From Pyronema omphalodes (Eukaryota > Ascomycota > Pezizomycetes > Pezizales > Pyronemataceae), in contig JAJJXM010000007.1 of assembly GCA_024516155.1 (NCBI GenBank), positions 744,001-808,000 on the forward strand: a stretch of 64,000 nucleotides of DNA. The letters are read 5' to 3'. A program made the translations under genes and the position numbers. The notes under the pieces were generated by a model. The model worked only from the letters and a program-made list of their open reading frames with translations, made no database searches and was not told the origin of the DNA. Below are positions 48,056-59,523 of this stretch, one piece after another. The number at the start of each line of letters is the position of its first letter. Within the stretch, counting starts at the first letter, position 1.

Positions 48056-49953
48056 ATGGAAGTCGAGGCGCTCATAGACATTCTTCTTACTGAACATGAG
48101 AATGAGATAGATAAGGATAATATAGCGGCGTTTTCTGGATTGGTGTTTGTACAACAAACAGCTGGTACCTTGGCTTTGACGGAGATTCTCAAGCACCACC
48201 CACGCACAAAACGGATATTTAAGCCTGGTGCGATGACGGGTTCTAGTGGCTTCGACAAATTGCTCAACTTCTTAGATAAGAGTAGAAACAAGCGTCAACA
48301 ATCAACTCTCCAGGATTTTCGAACGGGAAAAAAGAATCTTATTTTATTATCTCAACTTCAGTCATCGAGGAGGGACTAGATATCCAGGACTGCCACTTGG
48401 TTGTTTGCTTTGAACCACCAACGAACTTGAAGAGCTTCGTTCAACGACGTGGAAGGGCGTGGAGAAAGGAGATTTCTTATATCATCATGTACCCTCGTGG
48501 TACCACACAAACGAAATCTAGTGACTTTGAAATCTTGGAAGAACAGATGAAAGAACTCTACAGATATCAGTCGAGACAAGTGGACTTAGATACTGAATGG
48601 GAGTACGATGATAAAGATCGTGAGGAGGGACATGACAAGGTTTACCGGATTGAAAACACCGGGTATGTGACTGCCTATTTCCATAATTCATGTAATTTTG
48701 CTACCGTTTTAATATCAGGGCTGTCCTCACAATGGAAAGTTCTATTCCTCATCTTTACCATTTTTGTGCATGCCTTCCACCTCAGTAGTTCGTGGATTTA
48801 CGACCTCAGTTCCAGACAACCAAGTCTGTAGGCATCGATGCTAGAGTATCATGGGAGGCAGAAGTCGTCTGGCCAAACTCCATCCATCCCGATATTCGGT
48901 GCTTTAATACAACTGAAGCCTGGCACACCGAAAAATGGGCAAAGCGTGACGTTGCCTTCGCTGCATGTATGAAGCTTCATCAGCTCGGCAATTGGACGAT
49001 AACCTGATGCCTCTTGGAAAAGGAGACCGTGTACCTATGCAAGAAGCCCAAAAGAGAGCCCCTAGAGCGACTGTAGATGGTCGGGATGACATCTGGCAAT
49101 AGGTTAATAAATACTGGAGCAGTACAACCGTTGCTATGCTAACAAAATTGAAATGACGTTCTCATCAGGACAAGTTTCCACACTCGATATTCTACTACCC
49201 ATCAAGCTTCCTAAAATTCCTGAGCTGAAGCTTTTTTTGTCAACGGCGGAGACTGTTCAGACTAGAATTAGCCAACATGCAAAGAGTGTTGAGAATACTC
49301 CAGAGCTCATCAAGAGAGCTAGAAATGCAACCTTCCGTCTCATTAGAAACCATCATTACAGGGCCTCGGCGGATAAATTAGACTACACCTATCTCTTCCT
49401 CCCTGGTGAAGGGTCCGGCGAAACATGGGACCAGTTTCCAAACAAATCAATTCCAGCACTCGAAGCCTATAAAAGTGGCATTGAAATGGGGATTATCAGA
49501 GAACACGACGATATTGGAGATAGCTTAGGAGCCTTATATATTTTTGAAAGATGGCGACATGATTTAAATCCTCTTGATTTTTCGAGCAAACTCGAAGGTG
49601 AACTTCTAAAGCAACCTATTATGGAGGTTACAAAACTTACTTGACGCCGGGATTTCTTGCATGAGTCCGCTGGTCTCGGCAGAAAGGTTGACAAGGTGTG
49701 CCACATCTTACCAAGTCATCATCGTGTCGACACTCTTCCTTGGAAATATGCTCGTCTTGGGTTACTCTTACCATTCATTGTTGACAGAGTTGAAAAGACG
49801 CTTCTTGCAGCTAGCCTTAGAAGTTACATAAAATTGGACTGGCTACCAATTGAATCGTTGCTGTGTGCAATCACCGCCTCATCTGCGCAAGATCCAACTG
49901 ACTACCAGCGCCTTGAATTCCTTGGCGACTCTGTTTTGAGAATGCTCCTAAAG
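48056..49953 (+). pseudogene. Dicer-like gene relic (helicase C, dimerisation, partial RNase IIIa)
   Basis: Three pieces are in Dicer order. 48056-48376 is the start of helicase C (GLVFVQQTAGTLALTEIL, STLQDFRTGKKNLIL). After a frameshift near 48345-48360 comes VIEEGLDIQDCHLVVCFEPP and the motif FVQRRGRAW. The dimerisation domain follows, starting TGAVLTMESSIPHLYHFC across a still-intact intron (48663-48718, GTATGT...ATCAG). An in-frame TAG lies at 48786, then FVDLRPQF. A second frameshift lies near 48980-48997, after which DDNLMPLGKGDR continues. 49153-49950 resumes with a stop TGA at 49642 and ends in the RNase III motif [14 protein letters not shown]. The N-terminal helicase half, most of RNase IIIa and all of RNase IIIb are absent. 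The gene is non-functional. Confidence 0.85.
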
Positions 49954-50123
49954 ATTATATTCATCGCGTGGGACGAACTGCGAGATGTGCAAATGGAAAA
50001 GGTCGCTCGTTGATATCTTTGTTGCCGAATGAAGTTGGCTTTTTGAAGACTTTGAAGGAGGCTAAGGTTCCGGTTGTTGAGTTTGAGTTGCCGGCAATTT
50101 TTTCGCCGGCCGCGGGGTTGTAG
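49953..50123 (+). pseudogene. DEAD-box RNA helicase C-terminal fragment fused to the Dicer relic
   Basis: The frame opening at 49953 reads [20 protein letters not shown], then [20 protein letters not shown], then [10 protein letters not shown], and stops at 50121. HRVGRTAR is motif VI of DEAD-box helicases, and the following block matches the conserved stretch of Has1/Dbp-type rRNA-processing helicases. Only ~56 codons are present. It begins in a different frame exactly where Dicer similarity ends, so the two relics share a junction. Confidence 0.78.
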
Positions 50124-52072
50124 TTGTTTATAAATGCTGATTTATAAACAACAGGGCATATCTTCACGCATACGGTGACATCTGCAATGTTGCAGACATT
50201 GCGGAATCGATTGTCAGCGGAAATCGGGAATTATTGCATCATATGCCGGATACCTCATGAAAGAGGATAAACGAAAATTTTATCAAGGAAGTTGTGAACT
50301 ATTGATTTGGGGTGGGCGAAAATATCTATTAAGATATTCGGGTGCGCTCTGGTAATGGGGACGAAATGGTTTTTTTTTTTTACATAATTTATGATAGTAA
50401 TTCCGTTTTTGTCAATTTTTCGCTTGTCAATTCAGGGTGGTTGTTGCTTGATCTTTGAATAATTTCCGGAAGATGTTTGCAACGGCCATTGTTCAGTGAA
50501 ATTACTTAAAATCGAAACTTTAATTGTGACAATGTTGCATATTTTATGCAAAGGGATAGATCGGGCAACTTTATCACCGTGATGGTATAAACCAGGGATA
50601 GCCCTCCCGTTGCATAAAATTTTTGGTGGGGGAGGATTATATTTATGCAATTTGTATGGGCAGAATGTACCACAGGGGTTAGGTCAAGCTCAACCACGCA
50701 AGCCAGAATGCACCACAGCGGGGTCAACCTCAAGGGCTGCTACGTAATTGGGGTCGAAGCTGTAGTGCGTAGTTGTGCTTCTGGTTTTCCATGGTAAAGT
50801 TACGCGATGGACCCGATAGAGTGAGTTCGGCAAGATACCCTTCACCTACTGTAGATATTTACGAACGAGGCCTCTAATTTGCAGATCCTGGCTAATAGAC
50901 CGGGCCCACTGCCAACGTGCCGGAGCTTAGCCAGTATGGGAGTGGTTTCCGATTTCTATACAAAAAAACCTCTCTGGAAAATATTGCGCCTCTTGCCTGT
51001 ACCAGTAAAACAGACCAAATCGAACATAGAGTTCAAGATAAGGTATTTATGACGTGTTTGCTGTTGGGTCGCAGTACAAGAGCACGCAGATGACGTCTTG
51101 CACCGTTTCAAATAGTCGACTTTGTCGACAAGTTTGTTGGATATCCTTTCTTAAGTCCTTTTCAATCGATTATATGCGTTTTAGAAGAGGAACCGCATCC
51201 CAGATGATCGTGGTGTCGGTCCGCATGTATTAAGACTGTGTTCATTATCTGGCATCGACGGTGAGTGTTCAGTTCAATAACTGAACACAAGTTAGCTTTA
51301 CAATTTCCAATCCACATATCACTTACGACTCCAGTATATGCCTGAAGAGTCCATGTATCTGAAGGTACAGCAACTTCATGATAACCAACACCGTGCATTG
51401 TTGTATCTAGAAATGCCATCCGACATTATGTACGTAGTTCTCCGCGACTGGTTCCGACTCAAATACTACCAGCGTGGTCAACCTAGCGCCGCATGTGCAC
51501 GGCCCGAATGATGAATTTGATGTACCAAAACGGACATCCAGATGTGTTGTTGTGTCGGATATCGAAATGGACAAGAAAAGTGGAGGTGGAATATCACTTG
51601 CCTTGGAGACAGAAGCGAAACAGACCCAACAAATGCTCGAACACGCAATCGGAGAGCGGCAAGTATACCAAGACGGCCGCAGACCGAAATCACAAACAGC
51701 GATGTGTTACTTTGCCGCTTGTCGTAGCCTCGAGTGAATCAAGATTCTAAAGATGCAGAAAACCAAAACCGGAGAGACGCCACTTCGATAAAAATTTTCC
51801 AGTGGATAAAGTGACTGTTTATAAGAAAGTGAAATCGCCAGCTACAGTCTCCCACCGGTGCCCACCTGCATACCAACAGGTCGTTTATGGGAATCACGTG
51901 GATCTAGGTCTTGCTAACTCAAGCCAGAAGTGTAAAAAACAGTGAAGTATCCATAGGTGCAAGTAATACTGATGTTATTATCATACGGATTTTGAACCAA
52001 ATTCAGGGTGCTCGTTCAAGCACAAGCGTTAATATATTATATATAGTATTACTGACAACATCTTCATTCACG
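50124..52072. other. gene-poor relic stretch
   Basis: Short frames on both strands (for example 51162-51419 minus, 51474-51737 plus) have no family likeness. A T-run lies at 50371-50381. I see no intact gene. Confidence 0.45.
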
Positions 52073-52143
52073 GCTTCCGTGGTGAAATGGTATCATAATT
52101 GCCTTCCAAGCAATTGGCTCGGGTTCGATTCCCGACGGATGCA
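52073..52143 (+). tRNA. tRNA-Gly (anticodon TCC)
   Basis: The acceptor 5' strand GCTTCCG pairs with CGGATGC except a T:T mismatch at the third pair; the discriminator is A. The D arm is GTGA/TCAT. The anticodon stem is ATTGC/GCAAT with loop CTTCCAA, giving anticodon TCC. The T arm is TCGGG-TTCGATT-CCCGA. At 71 bases it is the standard length for tRNA-Gly. There is no intron. It is followed by a T-run terminator. Confidence 0.9.
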
Positions 52144-52147
52144 TATG

Positions 52148-52154
52148 TTTTTTT
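52148..52154 (+). terminator. RNA polymerase III terminator
   Basis: Seven T residues begin 5 bp after the tRNA-Gly 3' end, as expected for Pol III termination. Confidence 0.85.
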
Positions 52155-53125
52155 GCCCTGTATCGTCTTATTTACGCGACTTTGCAAGTACAACCGCCGG
52201 CTCACCAGATTTTATATGTACTGTCGGGTATTTTTTTTTCTATACACCTGATGTCCGTGTTAATACTTGGGCACGAACACAATCGCCGATGCTCTGAGTG
52301 CCGCCAATCTCTATCTCAACAAGAACGCTTTCGCCGCCATAGCCGCGGCGCTGATTATATGACCAGTCTTGATATCTGCATCCGGAGAGGCCGAAATACT
52401 ACAGACCGGACCGGCCGCTTTATTTTTCTGTCGCGAAGCATATTATGTGACATTGCCGAATGACGGAGGGGGGCCGTGAGAATTCGGTGCTGTCACTGTT
52501 GTGTCGATCAGATCGGAGGCCTTATACTTTAAAGAGGGCCTGGGGGTGGTCAATGCGCTTTTAAGGTATGCTGGCATTTGAGTTAGGGTTCAGGGTAGGC
52601 TTTCAAGATTGAGGGCAATCACAACGTCGCAAATGCATGCATAATGATCTACACCATGGCATCCTGCGCTGCATGAGACTATTTACAAAGACAAATTCAA
52701 CTTCAACTTCAAAAGCCAATCCTTATCATTATTTTAACATCCGACAGATATGAGTATTGTACGATTACTTAACAAAATTAAATTCTTCGTATACCTGCCG
52801 AAAACTCCTACCTAAATATTGTAAACCCTTATGTGCCTGTCATCACTCGTGAAGCTCGTGTGCAACCCCGTTTGTCCTTCGATGCCATAACCCCTCCGAA
52901 TTTTGAAACAAAAACCATCGTGGTTCGCACCTTCAATCAATATTACAGAATGGGCTGGATTCGATAGCTTTTCTTTTATTCAACCATACGTTCGTCTCAA
53001 CTGAACCCGTAATCCAAGCCTTCTCTATATAAACCCATCGTAAGGGCCTCTTTAACCGCAGACACAAACCGCTCCGCACCACTTTCTGTGCCATTACTAC
53101 CGACAATAATTCCAAACCGTTTAAA
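52155..53125. other. intergenic
   Basis: A plus frame at about 52264-52470 (IADALSAANLYLNKNAFAAI...) is protein-like but broken by a TGA near 52358. No family is assigned. The remainder is the promoter side of the gene at 53126. Confidence 0.4.
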
Positions 53126-54126
53126 ATGTCCTCTCAGAAAGTAGTTGATCCACTGTACAAGTCCTCGTACAACTACGCCACCAACACCGACGGTAGCATC
53201 ACTGTTACCATCAACCTCACTCTCACTATCACGGTCCCAGCACGGACAAAACATCTAACACCTGAATACGTCGCCTCAACTTGTGCCATAAGAATGGCGA
53301 CAGATATCATTGGATACGCGAACGAGAACGTCGCCCCATCTGTGCAGGCGGCCATGACCGAGAAGTTGGCTCAGAGCGCGCGGATGGAAGGAGTCAACAG
53401 CAACAAGGCTACGACTAGACTTCCTCCTGCTGCATCGGCTCAGCCTGGAGCCAGCGACAACAAGCATTCGACTGGACCTATTCCGGTTCCAGAGGCGAAG
53501 CCTGTGGAGCAGCCGTACAGGCTCGAGAGATTCACGCTTCTCCTACAGGATGAACCAGAGGAGTTCGACTGGGATAGCTATGTCCCACCTCCGATTACTC
53601 CTTTCGTGTAAGTCGCCCATGAATTTTTTGTAGCTGCAGAGCATCGAACTTTACCGAATTTCGTGGGAATTGTCCAGCTAACTGATGATGCCACAGCGAG
53701 GATTTGAATAAGGACGACCCTGAGCGCAACAGCGGTGCTACATACAGTGGTCATACTACGCCCAACTCCATTGATACTTCTGAGGAAGGATCCCCCAACG
53801 CGAGAGTTGCTTGGCTTGCACCAGTCCCTCCTCCTCGTCGATCATCTCTAGGAGCCTGCCCTGCCTGCCCTCCCGGCCCTCAAACTGCCGAGCAGATGGT
53901 AATGCAAGAAGTCGCTGCCAAGGTCATTGCTAAGGATAAACACGAGCGCGAGAAGATGCAAGAATCTATGAAAAAGATTCCTCGTGCTCAGCCCGGCAGA
54001 CAAAGCCTTCAGATTATGGAGTGGTTTTCTGCTAAGTGGAAGCGTATTTCGGAAGCCGTTCGTGAGAAGGAACGTATTAGAAAGGAGAAGGAGAAAAAGA
54101 AGCGCGGAGAGGTTACTTTCTACTGA
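53126..54126 (+). CDS. uncharacterised two-exon protein
   Basis: Exons 53126-53607 and 53697-54126 give 303 residues. The 89-bp intron has donor GTAAGT, branch AGCTAAC and acceptor CCACAG. Residues 20-40 form a Thr/Val/Leu-rich strand-like stretch. Residues 90-130 are Pro/Ala/Ser-rich linker. The segment LERFTLLLQDEPEEFDWDSY at ~133-152 is acidic-hydrophobic. Residues 200-225 are Pro-rich with CPACPPGP. The C-terminal ~80 residues are a charged predicted helix ending in KEKERIRKEKEKKKRGEVTFY. I recognise no domain. No signal peptide is seen. Splicing and codon use support a real gene. Confidence 0.65.
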
Positions 54127-56369
54127 TGATAAGGTCTCGGATTAAGGAGATTACAAAAGTGGTTCGGGTTAAAAAACGCGTTTGTAAGCGCAAGATTTAA
54201 TGGGGAAAATTTGTTTTTAAGTTACTCTACTCACTGTTTTAATCAATAAATTGTTGTTCCGAAACGGGTTGAAGAAGTTTCACAGTCAAGGGCTAGCCGT
54301 CAACTATAATTGTCAAATTTAACCCCCCCCCCCCCCCAGCTCCAGTAACCTGATAGATAATAGTCATTCATGGTAGGTCAGGGGTCGAGACTCGACGAGA
54401 TGAGCCAGATCACGTTGCAATACCCTCTAACCACACAGCAATGGTGGGGAGCACCTTGGATGTTTCACTGGCGAGGAGAATAGTCAACGGCAATTCATGT
54501 GTATCTCTTCAACTACAGCTAGAGCCCCAGCAACTATAAAGCCACAAGGGTAGAATTGAACATTTGAGGAAAATCTGGCCCTGTGGGCTATAGATATTTA
54601 TTGGAACCTCTGTATGTTGTATCAACGGTAGAGAGTGGTAAGAAAGTTTCATCGTATAATGGGTTCCAGTTGCTACGTACACTGCCTGAGCTGGGGCTGA
54701 GAATGTGGTCACGGTAGTCTAGAACGGTGGTAAAGAACGGCGTCGCAAACAAGTTAAAATTACTAGTCACATACTATCACTCGGTTATTGCTCAATTGCT
54801 GTCTAATCCATGACGACGAAACAGCGTAGAAATTGCAACCTACTAGCCGATCTGATATACCATTCAATATAAACGTTCTGGACTAGAAAAGATAATCGAT
54901 ATGACCAGATTTAAACCGACATCGCCAAAGTTCAAAGTTGACCCCGAAGTACGCTCTAGCGAATGTGCCATATGGTGTTTATCAATTGTTGTGAGTCATC
55001 ACTGAACCCCTTTCTTGACTTGTAAAATGGCCCACGGCAAAACAATAACACAAGTGATACTTTTCTGATATTATCTATCAGCAAGTGCAGCTAGCAGACA
55101 TATACCACTTTCTGTTAATGGGGCCGAAACTCCACGTTCTCTGTCCTCGCTTTTTTTTTTTGGCTTCTCGAATTTTGTGGAAAGATGGAAGTTAATTTTG
55201 ATATCTACTTTCAAAATATTGCCAATGGTTTAAATCCCGATAAACTTTTGCCAAAAAGATATCTTCCAAGATAGCTCGCTGCTGCGTGAGAAATGATGAT
55301 ACGGACGTACACGGGGTCGAGCCTAGAAACTTTGATATGCCAGTAGAATGCATTTTCGAAAGACATGTTTTATATAAATGTACATTCAAATATCAGTTGC
55401 CTCTGTAGTTAGGTGATCGGTGTCGGAAACGCATGAGCTGTTTTTGTTTTTTTTTGGGAATCTCATTGATATGTCAGGAAGCATGCAAGGCAGGTACCCC
55501 ACTGACTTTCAGCACATGGTATATCAGCCCTGGCACTCCATGGACAATATTACAATTTCTATGAACCCTTGAGATGTTGCCTAGATAGCCTGGGAGCCTG
55601 GAGATTTTGTGGAATGTCCATGGAATTGAATGTACCACCGCCAGAGGCGTTACGAAACCCAGGACAAGACCCAATCTCCAAATTCGATGGAGATGAAGTA
55701 GGCCCAAATCTTAATAGCATAACGACGCAAATAGAAAAATGTAGGGAATATTCAGAATGGAAGAAGGGGATGCTAAATTAGGATCATTCAGGTGATAACA
55801 ATATCACGATTTCCGGGAGCTTCAACGGCCACAACCCCATATCACAGCCTCAAAATCCACGTAATAACCCCACAAAACTTCCCCAGAACTCGCAATCACT
55901 ACAAAATCAGTAATCATTCTAGTGCTATTTACCCTGGCTTCAACATCATGAAACCGTCGCGAACCCCGGTACACTTCGCTTCTGTCACCGTCGTTGCATC
56001 AAAACGTTGCACATCCTGGTAGCGACACGACATCAGCCGGATACCCGTAAAGATGTCAAAAACCCTTTGATTCCTGCCGGCTCCTTGTACAATTTTGATA
56101 TTAGACCACTTGCTTCTTTTTCGCGTTTTTTTGTTACCGCGTTTTTTACGTCGCTTTTTTAACGCTTTTTTTTTCTTTCTCGATCTGGGATCGTTGTTGC
56201 TGGTCAGCTTATTTGCTCTTTTTTTGTGCAAAATCATCTGTGTCGACTTTCCATATCATCTCAACACTATCAAAAAGACTATTCCAACTAATTAAAAGTC
56301 CGATCACAACCAACCCGGGAACTAAAAACATTAAACGTTAAATACACACCAAAACTACACAACACCACA
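54127..56369. other. gene-poor stretch
   Basis: Contains a poly-C run (54322-54338). A plus frame at 55569-55781 (70 codons) and other short frames have no family likeness. A TTTTTCGCGTTTTT-type tract precedes 56200. Confidence 0.45.
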
Positions 56370-56741
56370 ATGAAAACCCCATTACATATCAACCCATTCA
56401 ACTTCCTCGTCCTCATGCTTATCTCTACTCATATCCTCCAAGTAACCAGCCAAAACATCCGCGAAATCAATGCCCAAAGACAACTGGTCGCCAACGGATC
56501 CCTTTCCCAGGACCCAATGTGCCAAGCCATGGGTCCAAAGCTTTGTCAAATAAATGGTGCAGCAGTTAATACAGCTACCGGCCAGAGTATCAGCGGTGGA
56601 AAGGGTGCAGGGTTTGGATCGATGGGATTTTCTAGTTCTGCGAAGGGGATAAAAATGGACTGGAGGGTTCTAGTGGCGGGAATAGTTACGGTGGTGGTTG
56701 TATGGCTGGGAGGGAGTGGGATATATGGAGTTTTGGTTTAA
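56370..56741 (+). CDS. small secreted or membrane-anchored protein
   Basis: A single-exon frame of 123 residues starting at a clear ATG (context CACAATGAAA). Residues 1-27 form a signal peptide with hydrophobic core FLVLMLISTHILQV and a likely cut after VTSQ. The mature part has a possible N-glycosylation site (NGS) and two Cys (in DPMCQAMGPKLCQ). A Gly/Ser stretch (GGKGAGFGSMGFSSSAKG) precedes a C-terminal hydrophobic segment (VLVAGIVTVVVVWLGG) reaching the end, as in GPI-anchor signals or tail anchors. No family recognised. It is tail-to-tail with the AA9 gene, with stops 113 bp apart. Confidence 0.6.
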   Translation: MKTPLHINPFNFLVLMLISTHILQVTSQNIREINAQRQLVANGSLSQDPMCQAMGPKLCQINGAAVNTATGQSISGGKGAGFGSMGFSSSAKGIKMDWRVLVAGIVTVVVVWLGGSGIYGVLV

Positions 56742-56854
56742 GCATGCGGGATACGAGTTTTGCACGGGAAAGAAGCTTGGGAAGCGTTGTGGGAGTGTAA
56801 TTTTGGTTGATTATATGATGATAGAGAATGCTTAATGCTACATGAATATGGAAA

Positions 56855-57716
56855 TTATGACCAGATTGCACCTCCGGCTGATGAGTGTCAGTATCGGGTG
56901 ATTTATTGAGTGAGAGAGGTTTGGAAGGGTGGCTTACGCATAGTGTAGCTCGTCATAATGGGGTAGTAAATGTTTATGTTAAAGCTGCTGGAGTTTGGAT
57001 CATACCCTCCCGGAAGAGAAATTCTAGTTGGTATCTTCCCTCCTCCTCCAGTAACCTTTAGCTGCGCGCAGGATACATAATGTTGTCTACACGAATCATC
57101 GTACGTTAGTTAGCATCATCCATACCAGACATCATTAAGGATAATTCTCTAAGTAGAATCAGAATACTCACGCCGGCATCGAATGCAACGCCACATGTTC
57201 AATCCTCAAAAGATACTCTCCAGCCGCCAAGCTACTCGGTAAAGTGAAAGTAAACGTATCCTTCTCATCACCCCAGACAGGTCCATTTGCATTAAAAGTA
57301 GGAGCAATCTGATAAATCTTTGCCCAGGATCCGGAGCCATCATAAGTGGCCGCAGTATTTGGAGCCTTGGAAATATAAACAAGCAACGGCCCAGCGTGGT
57401 AGATAGGTTGATCCATTTTGAAGCCTACTGTAGCGCCGGCTGCAACAGTGGCTGTCTGGGTAGAACCACCGAGTGAAGCTCCTGCGTTACAGCGGACGTC
57501 AATGGACGAAGTGGATACCGGGCTGTTCATGTTGCTGTTTTGTCGGACGTATTGGTAGGCGTTTGTCACTTGGCCGTTGAGGATGAGAGAGGTAAACCGG
57601 TCTGAGTACGAGGTGTTGGTGAGCGTCTATGAAGGGTGTTTTGAGGGCTTACAGTGGGCTACAGCAGGCTGTAGGAGGACCATAACGGCAGCGAATATTG
57701 TGAAGAAGGACTTCAT
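56855..57716 (-). CDS. AA9 lytic polysaccharide monooxygenase (formerly GH61)
   Basis: Four minus-strand exons: 57716-57653, 57601-57172, 57086-56938 and 56877-56855, giving 221 residues. Introns are GTAAGC...CTCAG (51 bp), GTGAGT...TGTAG (85 bp) and GTAAGC...CATCAG (60 bp). The signal peptide is residues 1-20. Cleavage exposes His21, which together with His90 (in IYHAGP) forms the copper histidine brace. Gln166 and Tyr168 (in AQHYVSCAQ) are the usual outer-sphere Gln and axial Tyr. Cys59 probably pairs with Cys171. The segment LRIEHVALHS and the ending NIYYPIMTSYTMPGGAIW are typical of AA9. It oxidatively cleaves cellulose or hemicellulose outside the cell. No CBM1 domain is present. The model depends on the splices; the unspliced frame covers only the middle. 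Confidence 0.92.
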
Positions 57717-59229
57717 GATGGAAAGAATCTGGTAGTGTTTACTAATACTGCAGACGTTGTGAATTCACTGGATGATGCATTGAGAATATGCGCATTTTCA
57801 GAGGTTTTTATAAACTTCGTACAGCTATTACAGGAGTGAAGTATGACCGGAAATTGTGTTTCGTCTTCCGTGATATTGTGTATAAAAAAGAGCTCCTCGA
57901 TATAATCGCAGGCAAAATGGGGCTTTGCTTTTAGGCTAGAATAAGGGTAAGGATCCTTCGTCCCGAGATTCCGACATCACAATTGACTTAGGTGAAGGAA
58001 ATGTAGAAGAAACCTCATGATACTGGAGATATTGTATTTAGATTGGCAATATTGGTGTATTGTGACGGAAAATAAGCATTTACCCTGGATTAATCGGAGA
58101 GAGAAGAATTTCTAGCCGAGCGAGAGCGGTCCGATCTCCGGGAAAAGGGGATGAACCTTGCGAATATTTGGGGTTGGAAATCATTGTCGAGGAAAAAGTA
58201 CCTCGATTTACGTGAAAACCTCAGTCAAGGCCTTTACAGTTACAATATCTGGAATCTTCGAAGTTCGAAAAGCAGAAGCTTGGGCTTCAATGTATAGACA
58301 AAACCTGTCAGTTCGCTCAAATTACTCCGACAAGCACAGTACCCATGCCCGGAACAATCTGACTTTAATCCGACGAGCATCTGTTTGTCTAAGGAGAACC
58401 AGACACGAAAATTTCGTCTAAGATTCAAAAGTGTGGTCAATCAACAAGAAATAAGAACTGTAAACAGTAAGAAAAGTTGCTTGGCCATCAGCCCCAAATT
58501 TCAGAAAAAGCCTTGCAAATGCAGAATTGAAAATCCCAGGCACGCAAGAAAACGTCAAGTGTGGCTTCAACTTTCAAGCATTTCCACAAGCCACCAAAAA
58601 ACAAGCTCTACTTGAGTTCATATTCCCTCAAATCTCCCAATTCGAATGGATTGGCATATTCGCAAACCCCCGTACAGTTTACAGTTGGTACCTGCATCAT
58701 ACGGCATCTCCAAAACTGGTTTGCCCGCCCTGACCAGAGCGAGACTGGTCTAGCCCATCAGTGCACAGTGCACGCTAAAACCGCCAAGCTTGGCTGCTGT
58801 GTGGTGACTGTCGTCACGACAAGCACAGGTCAAGAGATCTTCGGCCCAGAACCATCGGATCTTGGTTATTAGCGTGGTGCTAAGATAACCGAGCGCGGGA
58901 TGCCGTCATGTTGAAGTGTGTTGCGGTGTTGGATAAGCAAGATGTACCTGAGGATCAGCTGCAACGTCATGAAGTGACGATAATTTCGTGTGAAATGGAA
59001 CTTCAAAGTTGGATATGACAGGTATCCAGAGGAAGGGGGGAAAGGTTATAAGTAGAATATATTTTCTTCTCCGAGAGACTTCTTCATCACACAATCACAC
59101 AGCGATTCGAACAAGCTTTACAACACAACTACCACTTTACACTTTCAACTTCACCAACAACTCACTCAAAGTAAGATATCAGGCTTTTAAGATTATTTGG
59201 ATAGATGGATACTAATATCATCCAGCACA
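57717..59229. other. intergenic, 5' side of AA9 and HSP9/12 genes
   Basis: Frames at 58158-58872 are short, overlapping and without family likeness. A GGAAGGGGGG element at 59031-59040 contains AGGGG, a stress-response-element core, about 190 bp upstream of the HSP9/12 ATG. Confidence 0.45.
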
Positions 59230-59523
59230 ATGTCTGACTCTCTCCGCAAGCCCTTCTCCGACCGTGTCTCCGAGAAGATTACTCCCGACTCTTCCAAGTC
59301 CACCATCGACAAGGCTAAGGAGAGCATCACCACCACCGCTGACCGTTTGTCTCCCTTCTTATCGCCCTTCCCATCTGTCATCATTACTAACAACTTATCA
59401 GGCGCTGTTGGAGAGATGCAGCCCGACTCTTCCAAGTCCTCTACCCAGGAGGGATTCGACAAGTCTCGTCGCGAGAAGGACACCATTGTTGACAAGGTCA
59501 AGAACGCTGTTGGAATGAACTAA
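59230..59523 (+). CDS. HSP9/HSP12-type stress protein
   Basis: Exons 59230-59344 and 59402-59523 give 78 residues. The 57-bp intron has donor GTTTGT, branch TACTAAC and acceptor ATCAG. The duplicated ITPDSSKST and MQPDSSKSST motifs, the FDKSRREKD segment and the ending VKNAVGMN are the HSP9/12 family pattern. Members are small, hydrophilic and membrane-associated, and induced by heat, osmotic stress and stationary phase. The length is normal (~80). An upstream AGGGG fits stress regulation but is weak evidence. Confidence 0.88.
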   Translation: MSDSLRKPFSDRVSEKITPDSSKSTIDKAKESITTTADRLSPFLSPFPSVIITNNLSGAVGEMQPDSSKSSTQEGFDKSRREKDTIVDKVKNAVGMN

